Shown here in pieces: positions 23,850 through 32,110 of a stretch of DNA of 64,000 nucleotides (its first letter is position 1; each line of letters begins with the position of its first letter). A program made the position numbers and the translations under genes. The notes beneath the pieces were generated by a model that was not told where the DNA came from, did no database searches, and was given only the letters and a program-made list of their open reading frames with translations. This stretch comes from JAGWBJ01 sp964291465 (GTDB lineage Bacteria > Chloroflexota > Dehalococcoidia > Lucifugimonadales > JAGWBF01): the NCBI GenBank assembly GCA_964291465.2, contig OZ219934.1, forward strand, positions 11,422 to 75,421. The letters run 5' to 3'.

Positions 23850-25589
23850 ATGCGCACCCTTCGCCTGGCTCTGGCACAAATGAACCCCACCGTGGGCGAC
23901 CTGGAAGGGAACGCCCGCAAGATAGTCGATCTGACCCGGCGGGCCCGCTCGGCCGGCGCCCACCTCGTCGCCTTCCCGGAGATGGCCATACCCGGCTACC
24001 CCGTGGAAGACCTGGTGTTCAAGCCGTCCTTCCTCCGGGACAACGTGGACGCCATGCGGTGGGTGGTGGCCGCGTCCGAGGGCATCGCCGTCGCGGTGGG
24101 CTTCGTGGACGCCGGCCCCGAGGTGTACAACGCCTGCGCGGTGGCCCACGACGGGAAGCTGGCGGGGACATACCGCAAGATCCACCTGCCCACCTACGGG
24201 GTCTTCGACGAGGACCGCTACTTCCGGCCCGGGGACGTGTGCCCCGTGTTCGTCATCAATGGGGTGCGTGTGGGCGTCAGCATCTGCGAGGACCTGTGGT
24301 ACCCCGTGGGCCCCATAGACGTCCTCAGAGAGGCCGGGGCCGAGGTGGTGGTGAACGTCAACGCCTCGCCGTACCACATGGGCAAGGGGGCCGAGCGGGA
24401 GGCGCTGGTGTCCGCCCGAGCTTCGGACAACGGGGTCTGGCTGGCCTACGTGAACATGGTCGGCGGCCAGGACGAGCTGGTGTTCGACGGGGGCAGTCTC
24501 CTGGTGGACCCTGCGGGAAGGCTGGTCGCCAGGGGGCCCTCCTTTGCCGAGGACCTCATCGTCGCGGAGGTGGACGCCGACGCCGTGTCCAGCAACAGGC
24601 CCGAGGCCCCCGCGAGGCGCAAGGGGGACCCGGACTCCCTGAAGAAGATCGGCCGGCCCCGGGTGGTGGAGGTCTCCCCACACAGGGACTCTACCGGCCC
24701 CCCTCCGGCCCCGACCCCTCCGGCCGAGCCCCAGGAACCCTGCGCGGAGGTGTACGGCGCCCTGGTGCTGGGCACCCGGGACTACGTTGCCAAGAGCGGC
24801 TTCTCTCGCGTGCTGATAGGCCTGTCCGGGGGCATCGACTCGGCCCTCACCGCCACAGTCGCGGTGGACGCCCTTGGCCATGAGAACGTGGTGGGAGTGT
24901 CCATGCCCTCCCGGTACTCCAGCGAGGGCAGCGTGGCCGACTCCAAGGCGCTGGCCGAGCGCCTGGGCATGGAGCTATGGGTGGTGCCCATCGAGCCCGC
25001 CCACGCCGCCTTCCTGGACATGCTGGAGCCCCACTTCCGGGGAGTCGCGCCCAACCTGGCAGAGGAGAACGTGCAGGCCCGCATCCGGGGAAACCTGCTG
25101 ATGACCATGGCAAACAAGTTCGGGTGGCTGGTGTTGACCACCGGCAACAAGAGCGAGACGGCCATGGGATACGCCACCCTCTACGGCGACATGGCCGGGG
25201 GGTTCGCAGTGATCAAGGACGTGCCCAAGACCCTGGTGTACGACCTGTCCCGGTGGCGCAACGAGCATGGATACCCCCGGGACGTGGTCCCCCAGGCCGT
25301 GCTGGAGAAGCCCCCCAGCGCCGAGCTGAAGCCGGACCAGAGGGACCAGGACACCCTGCCGCCCTACGAGGTGCTGGACCCCATCGTGAAGGCCTACGTG
25401 GAGGACGACCTGGACCTGCAGGAGATCGTGGACATGGGGTTCGACCGGGAGATGGTGAGGGGCATCATCGCGGCCATAGACCGCAACGAGTACAAGCGGA
25501 GACAGGCCCCGCCGGGCATCAAGATCACGCCCAGGGCCTTCGGCAAGGACCGCCGCCTGCCCATCGTGAACCGGTACCGGCAGTCGTAG
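23850..25589 (+). CDS. nadE: Glutamine-dependent NAD+ synthetase
   Basis: 579 residues with two domains. The N-terminal nitrilase-type glutaminase has the Glu-Lys-Cys triad: Glu in AFPEMAIPGYP, Lys in TYRKIHLP and Cys in SICEDLWYP. The C-terminal ATP-dependent synthetase starts near residue 330 with the P-loop LIGLSGGIDSALT and continues through TTGNKSETAMGY and YGDMAGGFAVIKDVPK. It amidates nicotinic acid adenine dinucleotide to NAD using glutamine-derived ammonia passed through a tunnel. ATG 23850 begins the typical MRTLRLALAQMNPTVGD; earlier starts are unlikely. Monocistronic. Confidence 0.96.
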   Translation: MRTLRLALAQMNPTVGDLEGNARKIVDLTRRARSAGAHLVAFPEMAIPGYPVEDLVFKPSFLRDNVDAMRWVVAASEGIAVAVGFVDAGPEVYNACAVAHDGKLAGTYRKIHLPTYGVFDEDRYFRPGDVCPVFVINGVRVGVSICEDLWYPVGPIDVLREAGAEVVVNVNASPYHMGKGAEREALVSARASDNGVWLAYVNMVGGQDELVFDGGSLLVDPAGRLVARGPSFAEDLIVAEVDADAVSSNRPEAPARRKGDPDSLKKIGRPRVVEVSPHRDSTGPPPAPTPPAEPQEPCAEVYGALVLGTRDYVAKSGFSRVLIGLSGGIDSALTATVAVDALGHENVVGVSMPSRYSSEGSVADSKALAERLGMELWVVPIEPAHAAFLDMLEPHFRGVAPNLAEENVQARIRGNLLMTMANKFGWLVLTTGNKSETAMGYATLYGDMAGGFAVIKDVPKTLVYDLSRWRNEHGYPRDVVPQAVLEKPPSAELKPDQRDQDTLPPYEVLDPIVKAYVEDDLDLQEIVDMGFDREMVRGIIAAIDRNEYKRRQAPPGIKITPRAFGKDRRLPIVNRYRQS

Positions 25590-25597
25590 GCAGCCGC

Positions 25598-26188
25598 TTA
25601 GGTTGTACTCAGAGAGTGGGCCTTGAGAGACTTGCCATTCCACACCAGTGGTTTGCGGGTATCGGCGTCGAGGGCACCGTCCAGCTTAGGTGGGTTATCC
25701 TGAGCGGCCCCCGCCTCATTCAGTTGCGCCTGCGTCAGCCCGTCTGCCTCACACAGATTGGCCCCGCTTAGGTTCGCATCTGAGAGGTCTGCCTCCGAGA
25801 GCAGGGCATCGTACAGGTTAGCTTCGCTCAGGTCGGTGTTCGAAAGGTCCGCCTCAGAGAGATTGGCGTCGGAAAGGTCTGCTTTCCTGAGGTTGGCTCC
25901 TGAAAGGTCCGCCTCAGAGAGATTGGCGTCAGACAAGTCCGCCCCGCTGAGGTCCGTGTTTGATAGGTTCGCCTCGATGAGGTTCGCGTCGGACAGATCG
26001 ACCTTCGAGAGGTCCGCCTCGGATAAGTTTGCCTCCGGCAGGTGGGCGCCAGCGAGAGCCGTGCCGTGCAAATCCAACTTGAACCCAGCTTCCTTCTCCA
26101 GTCTGATGGCCACCTCGTCACGGCTGCCGAGGGCCGTGATAGCAGCCTGAACATCTCTAGGTATGGGCTTCTTCTGTCTCTTCGTCAT
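25598..26188 (-). CDS. Pentapeptide-repeat protein
   Basis: 196 residues. About residues 40-150 are an uninterrupted run of A(D/N)LSx pentapeptides, which fold into a right-handed quadrilateral beta-helix. The start MTKRQKKPIPRDVQAAITALGSRDE and the tail NPPKLDGALDADTRK flank the helix. In relatives the membrane segment found in the upstream gene is fused directly to this domain. The ATG lies inside the upstream gene, overlapping it by 32 bp in another frame. Removal of one base would fuse the two at a natural junction (TEE then PIPRDVQ). Function unknown; some relatives mimic DNA. Confidence 0.85.
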   Translation of the reverse strand: MTKRQKKPIPRDVQAAITALGSRDEVAIRLEKEAGFKLDLHGTALAGAHLPEANLSEADLSKVDLSDANLIEANLSNTDLSGADLSDANLSEADLSGANLRKADLSDANLSEADLSNTDLSEANLYDALLSEADLSDANLSGANLCEADGLTQAQLNEAGAAQDNPPKLDGALDADTRKPLVWNGKSLKAHSLSTT

Positions 26189-26654
26189 CGGCTTCCTCTT
26201 CCCGAGTAACTCTCCGCATGATGTCTTGGAGTAGACTCGTGGCGCGAACCTGATACAGGCCCCGGTGCTCCCTAGCTAGGCGCTGAAGGTCGTAGATTCC
26301 AGCCTCGCGTTCAGACGCCGCGCCACTCTGGGCCATCCGAGCTGCTCTATCGTAGCGCTCGTCAAGCAGGCCTTCTTGCGCTGTCGCCGCCTGGCTCTGT
26401 GTGGCCGCGGCTTGCCTGTCGGCCACCAACCCGCGCCAGATCACCAATGGGAGAGCCACCGAACCCGCGATGGCTATACCAATGTTGCGTATAGTCATGC
26501 TGGCGGACTCATCGCCACGCAACCAGCCCCAGAATACCGCGGACAGCACAATGCCAACGCCCAACAGTCCAGCCGCGACCGAGATCCAGAAACCACGCGA
26601 CTCGGGGAGCCGGAGGCTGGAACGGAGGCTGTGTACGCGGTCAATGGGACTCAT
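26157..26654 (-). CDS. Membrane protein, N-terminal partner of pentapeptide protein
   Basis: 165 residues with two membrane helices (GFWISVAAGLLGVGIVLSAVFWGWL and IGIAIAGSVALPLVIW), then a helical region DRQAAATQSQ and EREAGIYDLQRLAREHRGLYQVR. This is the usual N-terminal module of fused membrane-pentapeptide proteins. It ends EEETEEAHT inside the pentapeptide gene. Either the two are coupled separate proteins or one 351-codon gene is split by a single extra base. ATG 26654 is the start. Confidence 0.75.
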   Translation of the reverse strand: MSPIDRVHSLRSSLRLPESRGFWISVAAGLLGVGIVLSAVFWGWLRGDESASMTIRNIGIAIAGSVALPLVIWRGLVADRQAAATQSQAATAQEGLLDERYDRAARMAQSGAASEREAGIYDLQRLAREHRGLYQVRATSLLQDIMRRVTREEEADDEETEEAHT

Positions 26655-26737
26655 TTCTCAGTCACCACCGGGTTACTGGACCATAGCACCACCGCGGCTC
26701 AGGCCGGTAAGTCTGACCGAATCACATGGACACGTGT

Positions 26738-27202
26738 CTACTCCCCGACCTCGACGATCATCTCGATCTCGATGCAGATGCCGTTGGGCAGGCCGCCCAT
26801 CCCCACCGCCGAGCGGGCGTGGGCGCCCCGGTCTCCGTATATCTTGGCCAGCAGGTCGGTGGCGCCGTTGGCCACCTTGGGCTGGTCGCCGAAGTCCGGC
26901 GCCGAGTTGACCATGCACAGCAGCTTCACCACGCGGGACACCTTGTCCAGGTCCCCCAGCTCGCCCTTCACCGCCGACAGGCAGTTGAGCATGGCCTGCT
27001 GGGCTGCGGCGTAACCCTCCTCGATGGTCACGTCCTGCCCCACCTTCCCCGAGTTCAGGGCCCCGGCTCCGGGTACGCTGGGACCGTGCCCGCCAACGAA
27101 CAGCAGGTTGCCCGTGCGGACCGCGTTGGCGCGGCCCGGGGGCGGCGTGGATGCGGGGGGCAGCTCCAGCCCCAGCTCCGCCAGCTTCTGCTCTGCTCCC
27201 AT
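26738..27202 (-). CDS. RidA-family protein (copy 1)
   Basis: 154 residues of the YjgF/YER057c/UK114 family: GNLLFVGGHGP, VTIEEGYAAAQQAMLNCLSAV, KLLCMVNSAPDFGDQPKVANGATDLL, and the terminal HARSAVGMGGLPNGICIEIE. Canonical RidA deaminates reactive imines and has an Arg in the last motif (RxAV); here the Arg of HARSAVG is kept. The length and the LELPPASTP N-terminus place it in a long RidA subgroup. It is the downstream member of a tandem pair, 47 bp after its paralogue. Confidence 0.9.
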   Translation of the reverse strand: MGAEQKLAELGLELPPASTPPPGRANAVRTGNLLFVGGHGPSVPGAGALNSGKVGQDVTIEEGYAAAQQAMLNCLSAVKGELGDLDKVSRVVKLLCMVNSAPDFGDQPKVANGATDLLAKIYGDRGAHARSAVGMGGLPNGICIEIEMIVEVGE

Positions 27203-27249
27203 GGTGTCCTCCCTCTTCCAGTAAGCTCGAGCCCGGGACCCCTCCCAGG

Positions 27250-27714
27250 CTACTCCTCCAGCTCCACCATCATCTCGGCCTCCACGCAGCAGTTGGCGGG
27301 CAGCCCGCCCATGCCCACGGCCGAGCGGGTGTGGCGGCCCCGGTCACCGAACAGGTTGACGAGAAGGTCCGACGCGCCGTTGGCCACCCTGGGCTGGTCG
27401 CCGAAGCCGTCGGCGGAGTTGACCATGCACAGCACCTTGAGGACCTGCTTCACCTTGTCCAGGTCTCCGATGGCGTGCTTGATGCTGGACAGGCAGTTCA
27501 GGGCCACGAGCTGGGCGGCCTCGTACCCCTGGTCGACGGTCACGTCCCTTCCCAGCTTCCCCGGGTGCAGCATCTCGCCGTCCGCCTTGCGCGGCACGTG
27601 CCCGGCCACGAACAGGTAGTTGCCGCTGCGTACCGTCTCGACGTAGTTACCGCCGGGAGTCGGGGTCGGCGGCAGCTCCAGGCCCATCTCGGCCAGTTTC
27701 CGCTCTATCTCCAC
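27250..27714 (-). CDS. RidA-family protein (copy 2)
   Basis: 154 residues, clearly paralogous to the downstream copy and of exactly the same length: NYLFVAGHVP, VTVDQGYEAAQLVALNCLSSI, CMVNSADGFGDQPRVANGASDLL, HTRSAVGMGGLPANCCVEAEMM. The conserved Arg of the RSAVG motif is present. The pair arose by tandem duplication and has diverged at many positions. The members may act on different enamine or imine intermediates, or as hetero-oligomers. Transcribed away from recA. Confidence 0.9.
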   Translation of the reverse strand: MEIERKLAEMGLELPPTPTPGGNYVETVRSGNYLFVAGHVPRKADGEMLHPGKLGRDVTVDQGYEAAQLVALNCLSSIKHAIGDLDKVKQVLKVLCMVNSADGFGDQPRVANGASDLLVNLFGDRGRHTRSAVGMGGLPANCCVEAEMMVELEE

Positions 27715-27904
27715 CTGGCACCTCCTACCAATATCGGGGGAATATCGGGCCCGCGCTGTTATCCGGCGCCACGCGGGGCCGGCGCCACGCGGGGCCTTGA
27801 GACATTATAGCCCCGACGCCCCACTTTACAAGGGTGACGGCGCCCCCGCGCCCACATCGACCCGTCCGTTCAGAAAGTGACATCGGCTTCTTGTGGGTGC
27901 CTGG

Positions 27905-27919
27905 ATGGTATGCTACCAT
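27905..27919 (+). promoter_or_regulatory. Palindromic candidate operator over the recA -10
   Basis: ATGGTA-TGC-TACCAT is a perfect 6-bp inverted repeat with a 3-bp spacer. The -10-like TATGCT (27909-27914) lies inside it, 35 bp before the recA ATG. The position suits an SOS-type repressor, but the sequence is not a known LexA box. Confidence 0.55.
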
Positions 27920-27949
27920 GCCGTCGAAGTCGGGGCCCTGGGAGGACGA

Positions 27950-29005
27950 ATGGTTACGGAGAAAGCGAAGTCCCTGGACATCGCCATAGCGCAAATCGAA
28001 CGGCAGTACGGCAAGGGCGCCATAATGCGGCTGGGGGAGATGGACCAGAAGCTGGGGACCGAGGTTGTCTCCACCGGGTCCCTGTCCCTGGACATCGCCC
28101 TGGGGGTCGGCGGCATACCCAGGGGCCGCGTGACCGAGATATACGGCACCGAGTCCGCGGGCAAGTCCACCCTGGCCCTGCACATAATGGCCGAGACCCA
28201 GAAGGACGGCGGGACGGCCGCCTACGTGGACGTGGAGCACGCGCTGGACCCCGCTTACGCCGCCAACTGCGGCGTGGACCTGGACGGCCTGCTCATTGCC
28301 CAGCCCGACAGCGCCGAGCAGGCCCTGGAGATAACCGAGTACCTGGTGCGCAGCGGCGGCGTGGACACGGTGGTCATTGACAGCGTGGCCGCCCTGGTCC
28401 CCAAGTCCGAGCTGGAGGGGGACATGGGGGACTCCCACGTCGGCCTCCAGGCCCGGCTCATGTCCCAGGCCCTGCGCAAGCTGACCGCCGCCATCCACCA
28501 CTCCCACACCGCGGTGGTATTCATCAACCAGCTACGGGAGAAGGTGGGCGTGATGTACGGCAGCCCCGAGGTCACCCCCGGCGGCCGCGCCCTCAAGTTC
28601 TACAGCTCGGTGCGCATCGACCTGCGCCGCATAGAGTCCATCAAGCAGGGCTCGGACATACTGGGAAACCGGGTGCGGGCCCGGATCGTGAAGAACAAGG
28701 TGGCCCCGCCCTTCCGGGTCGCGGAGTTCGACATCATGTTCAACCGCGGCATCAACAAGATGGGCGACCTGCTGGACCTGGGAGTTGCCCGCAACATCGT
28801 GAAGAAGGCCGGGGCCTTCTACTCCTACGGCGACGCACGTCTGGGACAGGGCAGGGAGAACTCCAAGGCGTTCCTGGACGAGCACCCGGAGGTGGCCCGG
28901 GAGATCGAGGGCCGCATCCGCGGGCTGGAGCCCAGCGTGGCGGAGCCCGCCAGGAACGGCGCCGGGGACCCCGCGGGCATCGGCGCCGCGGCGGAGACCG
29001 ACTAA
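27950..29005 (+). CDS. recA: Recombinase RecA
   Basis: 351 residues. The canonical core is complete: GKGAIMRLG, ALGVGGIPRGRVTEIYG, Walker A GTESAGKS (66-73; usually GPESSGKT), AYVDVEHALDP, VVIDSVAALVPKSELEG, loop L1/L2 region and FINQLREKVGVMYGSPEVTPGGRALKFY shortened in motif order as usual, then KNKVAPPFRVAEFDIMF. It forms nucleoprotein filaments for recombination and SOS induction. ATG 27950 follows GGGAGG; an upstream in-frame start at 27893 would include the palindrome and is rejected. The short C-terminus is less acidic than usual. Confidence 0.97.
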   Translation: MVTEKAKSLDIAIAQIERQYGKGAIMRLGEMDQKLGTEVVSTGSLSLDIALGVGGIPRGRVTEIYGTESAGKSTLALHIMAETQKDGGTAAYVDVEHALDPAYAANCGVDLDGLLIAQPDSAEQALEITEYLVRSGGVDTVVIDSVAALVPKSELEGDMGDSHVGLQARLMSQALRKLTAAIHHSHTAVVFINQLREKVGVMYGSPEVTPGGRALKFYSSVRIDLRRIESIKQGSDILGNRVRARIVKNKVAPPFRVAEFDIMFNRGINKMGDLLDLGVARNIVKKAGAFYSYGDARLGQGRENSKAFLDEHPEVAREIEGRIRGLEPSVAEPARNGAGDPAGIGAAAETD

Positions 29006-29021
29006 CGGGGCTCCGGGGGAG

Positions 29022-29651
29022 TCACCGGACCCGGATCACCGCCATGTAGTAGGCCAAGGCCGAGGGTAGCAGGAGAAGCAGCGGGAAGGCCTGGATCGTC
29101 AACACGACGGTGAGCACCGAGAGCGTGACCCCCACCACCGCGATGACGACCAACCCCCGCCCTCGTTTCCGGTTGGACATGAGGCTGACGGCCTCCCCTA
29201 CGGCGAACCCCGCCCCGCCGGCCAGCAGCCAAGGAAGGAATGGAATCCCCAGGGTGAGGGCCCACAGGACCCCGCCCACTATCCCCACCATCACCGACGC
29301 CACCGAGGCGCGCAGATAGTAGCCGGTGGACACGTCGTAGGTGGGATGCCTGGTCACCCGGGCGCAGTCCCGGCAGCGCGCCCCCACCGGCGTCTGGATC
29401 ATGCAGCGGGGGCAGATGTACTGGCCGCACTTGCCGCAGGCCAGGCCCGTCTCCACCTCGGGGTGGAAGGTGCACCGGTGAAAGCCGTACTGCGCCTCCT
29501 CCGAGGCGGCCGGCGAGGCGGCCGGCGAGGCATCCGGCGAATCGCCGGGCTGGGGCTCCACCGCCCCTCCGCAACTGGTGCAGTACCGCGCCTCGGGCCT
29601 GTTCTCCGCACCGCAGGCGCGGCATGTTATCGGGCTAGCTGACGGTCCCAT
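29022..29651 (-). CDS. Zinc-ribbon/B-box membrane protein
   Basis: 209 residues. An N-terminal zinc ribbon (CRACG...CTSCG) is followed by a low-complexity Ala-Ser-Pro linker, then a B-box-like zinc domain (CTFHP, CGKCGQYICPRC, CRDCARV) and four hydrophobic segments at about residues 115-205. The same B-box plus membrane arrangement precedes rhomboid domains in other bacteria, but no rhomboid Ser/His motif is seen. Its ATG overlaps plsY by 17 bp, so it is coupled to the membrane-lipid gene. Function unknown. Confidence 0.8.
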   Translation of the reverse strand: MGPSASPITCRACGAENRPEARYCTSCGGAVEPQPGDSPDASPAASPAASEEAQYGFHRCTFHPEVETGLACGKCGQYICPRCMIQTPVGARCRDCARVTRHPTYDVSTGYYLRASVASVMVGIVGGVLWALTLGIPFLPWLLAGGAGFAVGEAVSLMSNRKRGRGLVVIAVVGVTLSVLTVVLTIQAFPLLLLLPSALAYYMAVIRVR

Positions 29652-30321
29652 CCCGTTCCCCCGGGCCCCGGTTCACCCATGCCGCGTGCTCGGCCACGTC
29701 CCGGTCCATGATCAGGCGGTTCAGGAGCACCCGCATCCTGGGGATGTCCGGCGGCATGGGGGCCAGGTTGGCATGCAGCCGCTTGAGGCCGGTCACTACG
29801 ACGATGCCCGCACAGAACCACGCCACGGAAGCGGGCTCGCCCAACACGACGGCAGCCACGGGCAGGAGTAAAAGGGCGATGAGCACCCACACCCCCGAGC
29901 TCCGGAACAGCGCCCAGCCCCCTATGGCCACCGCGGCGAACACCACCAGCTCCTTCCAGGCCAGTGCGCCCAGGGCCCCTATGGCAACGCCCACGGCCCG
30001 GCCGCCCCCGAATTTCAGGAGAATCGACCAGTTGTGGCCTACCATGGACATGAGGGGCGCGCCCATGAGGGCATATGACGACCTGTCCAAGTCCAGCACG
30101 AAAATCCCGATCCACACGGGAGAAGCGCCCTTGCCGAACAACTCGAACACCCCCAGCAGGATGCCCCACCCCTTGCCGACGTTGTGGAAGACGTTGGTGC
30201 CGCCCACGTTGCCGCTGCCATAGAGACGGATGTCGATGCCCTTGACCATGCGTCCCAGGATGTACGCCGTCGGCACGGACCCAATCAGGTACGAGTACAG
30301 GTAGAGTGCGGCCAGCTCCAT
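29635..30321 (-). CDS. plsY: Glycerol-3-phosphate acyltransferase PlsY-like
   Basis: 228 residues with five or so membrane helices. PlsY motifs are recognisable but divergent: SYLIGSVPTAYILGR, then GSGNVGGTNVF for the usual GSGNPGATN, and GHNWSILLKFGGGRAVGVAIG for the usual GHxFPxFLxFKGGKGVAT. The missing Lys and Gly in the last motif are notable because that loop binds phosphate. PlsY transfers acyl from acyl-phosphate to glycerol-3-phosphate in the membrane. The C-terminus is about 25 residues longer than usual. It may be the functional enzyme in a divergent lineage or a paralogue. ATG 30321 follows GGAG. Confidence 0.8.
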   Translation of the reverse strand: MELAALYLYSYLIGSVPTAYILGRMVKGIDIRLYGSGNVGGTNVFHNVGKGWGILLGVFELFGKGASPVWIGIFVLDLDRSSYALMGAPLMSMVGHNWSILLKFGGGRAVGVAIGALGALAWKELVVFAAVAIGGWALFRSSGVWVLIALLLLPVAAVVLGEPASVAWFCAGIVVVTGLKRLHANLAPMPPDIPRMRVLLNRLIMDRDVAEHAAWVNRGPGERDGTVS

Positions 30322-30350
30322 GGATGCTCCGCTCGTCGATACCCGGGCCC

Positions 30351-31196
30351 CTAGGCTGGGATGGACACCGGCCGGGTCGCCAGCTCCCGCAGCCTGTCCA
30401 CCGTGTCCAGGGGCGGCCCCATGTTGCCGGGCAGGGGCTCTCCCTTGTTGCCCAACCCATGATAGTCGCTGCCTCCGCAGGCCAGCAGCCCGTGATTGGC
30501 CGCGACGGCCGCAAGCTCCCCGATCTGCTCCGGCGAGTACTGGGCGTAGTAGACCTCCATGCCGACCAGCCCCGCCCTCTTCAGCTCCTCCAGGGTCGGG
30601 TCAAGGTCCGGCATCCACCCGGGGTGCGCAACGACTGCGGCGCCCCCCCAGTCGCGGATCAGCTCCACGGCCTGCACCGGCGTGAGCTTCTCCCGCTCCA
30701 CGTAAGCGGGCCCGTTTCTGCCGATGTAGGCGTCGAAGGCCTCCCGGGGCTCCTTGATGTAGCCCTTCTCCACCATGGCCAGCGCCAAGTGAGGCCGCCC
30801 CACCGCGCCCTCGCCTGCGATGGCCTGCACCCGGTCCCACTCGATCTCTATGCCCAGCTCCCCCAGCTTCTCCACCATCTTTCGCGCCCGGTCCAGCCTC
30901 CCCTCCCGGAATCGCGCCAACCGCTCCTGCACGCCGGGGTCCGTGTACTGGATGTAGTAGGCCAGGACGTGTATCTCGTTGCCGGGCACGTCGGTGCTGA
31001 GCTCTATCCCCGGCACCACACGGAGGTCCGGATAGGCGGAGGCGGCTTCCAAGGCCTCCGCCAGCCCCTCGGTGGAGTCGTGGTCCGTCACCGCCACGGC
31101 CCTGAGCCCTCGCCGGGCCACCAGCTCCATGAGCTGGGTGGGCGTCAGGCGCCCGTCGGAGGCCGTGGTGTGAAGATGGAGGTCGGCGATGGGCAT
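30351..31196 (-). CDS. PHP-domain phosphoesterase
   Basis: 281 residues of the PHP family with all metal-binding motifs: DLHLHTTASDG, VTDHDS, IPGIELS-like VVPGIELST, AHPGW, and GGSDYHG. Length and insert fit the TrpH/YciV group, which removes the 3'-phosphate from nucleoside 3',5'-bisphosphates and degrades short RNA 5'-to-3'. This fits its place directly after ymdB and rny. The start overlaps the ymdB stop as TGATG. It could equally act on another phosphate monoester such as histidinol phosphate, though no his genes are near. Confidence 0.88.
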   Translation of the reverse strand: MPIADLHLHTTASDGRLTPTQLMELVARRGLRAVAVTDHDSTEGLAEALEAASAYPDLRVVPGIELSTDVPGNEIHVLAYYIQYTDPGVQERLARFREGRLDRARKMVEKLGELGIEIEWDRVQAIAGEGAVGRPHLALAMVEKGYIKEPREAFDAYIGRNGPAYVEREKLTPVQAVELIRDWGGAAVVAHPGWMPDLDPTLEELKRAGLVGMEVYYAQYSPEQIGELAAVAANHGLLACGGSDYHGLGNKGEPLPGNMGPPLDTVDRLRELATRPVSIPA

Positions 31197-31972
31197 CAGG
31201 CCAGGGTCCTGTCAACCCGCTGTATCCCGGTGGCCACACCCCGGTCCTCGTCCACGTCTACCAGGACCGAGTTGAGGACCACCGGCCCTGCGGCCACGGT
31301 GAGCTTTCGGGGCATCTGGGTCAGGAAGCCCCTGAGCACGCCCTCGGGCTCGCACCCGATGACCGAGTCCCGGGGCCCGGCCATGCCCAGGTCCGTGACG
31401 AAGGCGGTGCCGTTGGGCAGGATGCGGGCGTCGGCCGTGGGGACGTGTGTATGGGTGCCCACGACGGCGGACACGCGGCCGTCGAGGTACCACCCCATCG
31501 CCTGCTTCTCCGAGGTGGCCTCGCCGTGGAAGTCCACGATGACCGCCTTGGGGGCGTTGGGGCCCCCGGCCTGCTCCTCCAGCAGCCGGTCGGCCGCGCG
31601 GAAGGGGCAGTCCAGCGTGTTCATGAACACCCGGCCCATGAGGTTCAGCACCAGGGTGTCGCCGATGCGGATGTGGCCCCGGCCGGGGGCGCCTTCCGGG
31701 TAGTTGGCCGGCCGGATGAGGGGCCACTCCTCCTCGATGTACGGGACTATCTCCTTCTGCTTCCAGATGTGGTTCCCCGACGTGATCACGTCCACGTCGC
31801 TCTCCAGGAGCTCCTGGGCCGTGCCCGGGGTTATGCCGAAGCCGCCGGCCGTGTTCTCGCCGTTGGCGATGACCAGGTCGATCCCCATCTCCTGGCGGAG
31901 GCCGGGTACCAGGGCGCGCACGGCCCTGCGGCCTGGTTTTCCGATTACGTCACCTATGAGCAGAATGCGCAA
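31196..31972 (-). CDS. ymdB: YmdB-family metallophosphoesterase
   Basis: 258 residues of the TIGR00282/YmdB family: LLIGDVIGKPGRRAV, IANGENTAGGFGIT, TSGNHIWKQKEI, LNLMGRVFM, VDFHGEATSEKQAMGWYLDGRVSAVVGTHTHVPTAD in conserved order (shown here as its key blocks: DFHGE, SEK, GTHTH). In Bacillus YmdB hydrolyses 2',3'-cyclic nucleotides and works with RNase Y; rny lies 138 bp upstream here too. The metal ligands Asp, Asn, Glu and His are all present. Confidence 0.92.
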   Translation of the reverse strand: MRILLIGDVIGKPGRRAVRALVPGLRQEMGIDLVIANGENTAGGFGITPGTAQELLESDVDVITSGNHIWKQKEIVPYIEEEWPLIRPANYPEGAPGRGHIRIGDTLVLNLMGRVFMNTLDCPFRAADRLLEEQAGGPNAPKAVIVDFHGEATSEKQAMGWYLDGRVSAVVGTHTHVPTADARILPNGTAFVTDLGMAGPRDSVIGCEPEGVLRGFLTQMPRKLTVAAGPVVLNSVLVDVDEDRGVATGIQRVDRTLA

Positions 31973-32110
31973 GGGTACCTACACTGTCCTTTTTCCCAGC
32001 ATCAACCGGGGCCCCTGCCGTCGGATCGAGACCCTCACAGCGGCGGCCCCGGCGTCAAATGCTCTCGCGATGGCCGGTCTTCCCGATGACCTGTGCCCGG
32101 GCCGGCCCCC

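Noticed and set aside
27841..27949. Classical LexA box before recA
   Set aside because: Neither the Gram-positive nor the E. coli consensus occurs; only the different palindrome reported above is present.
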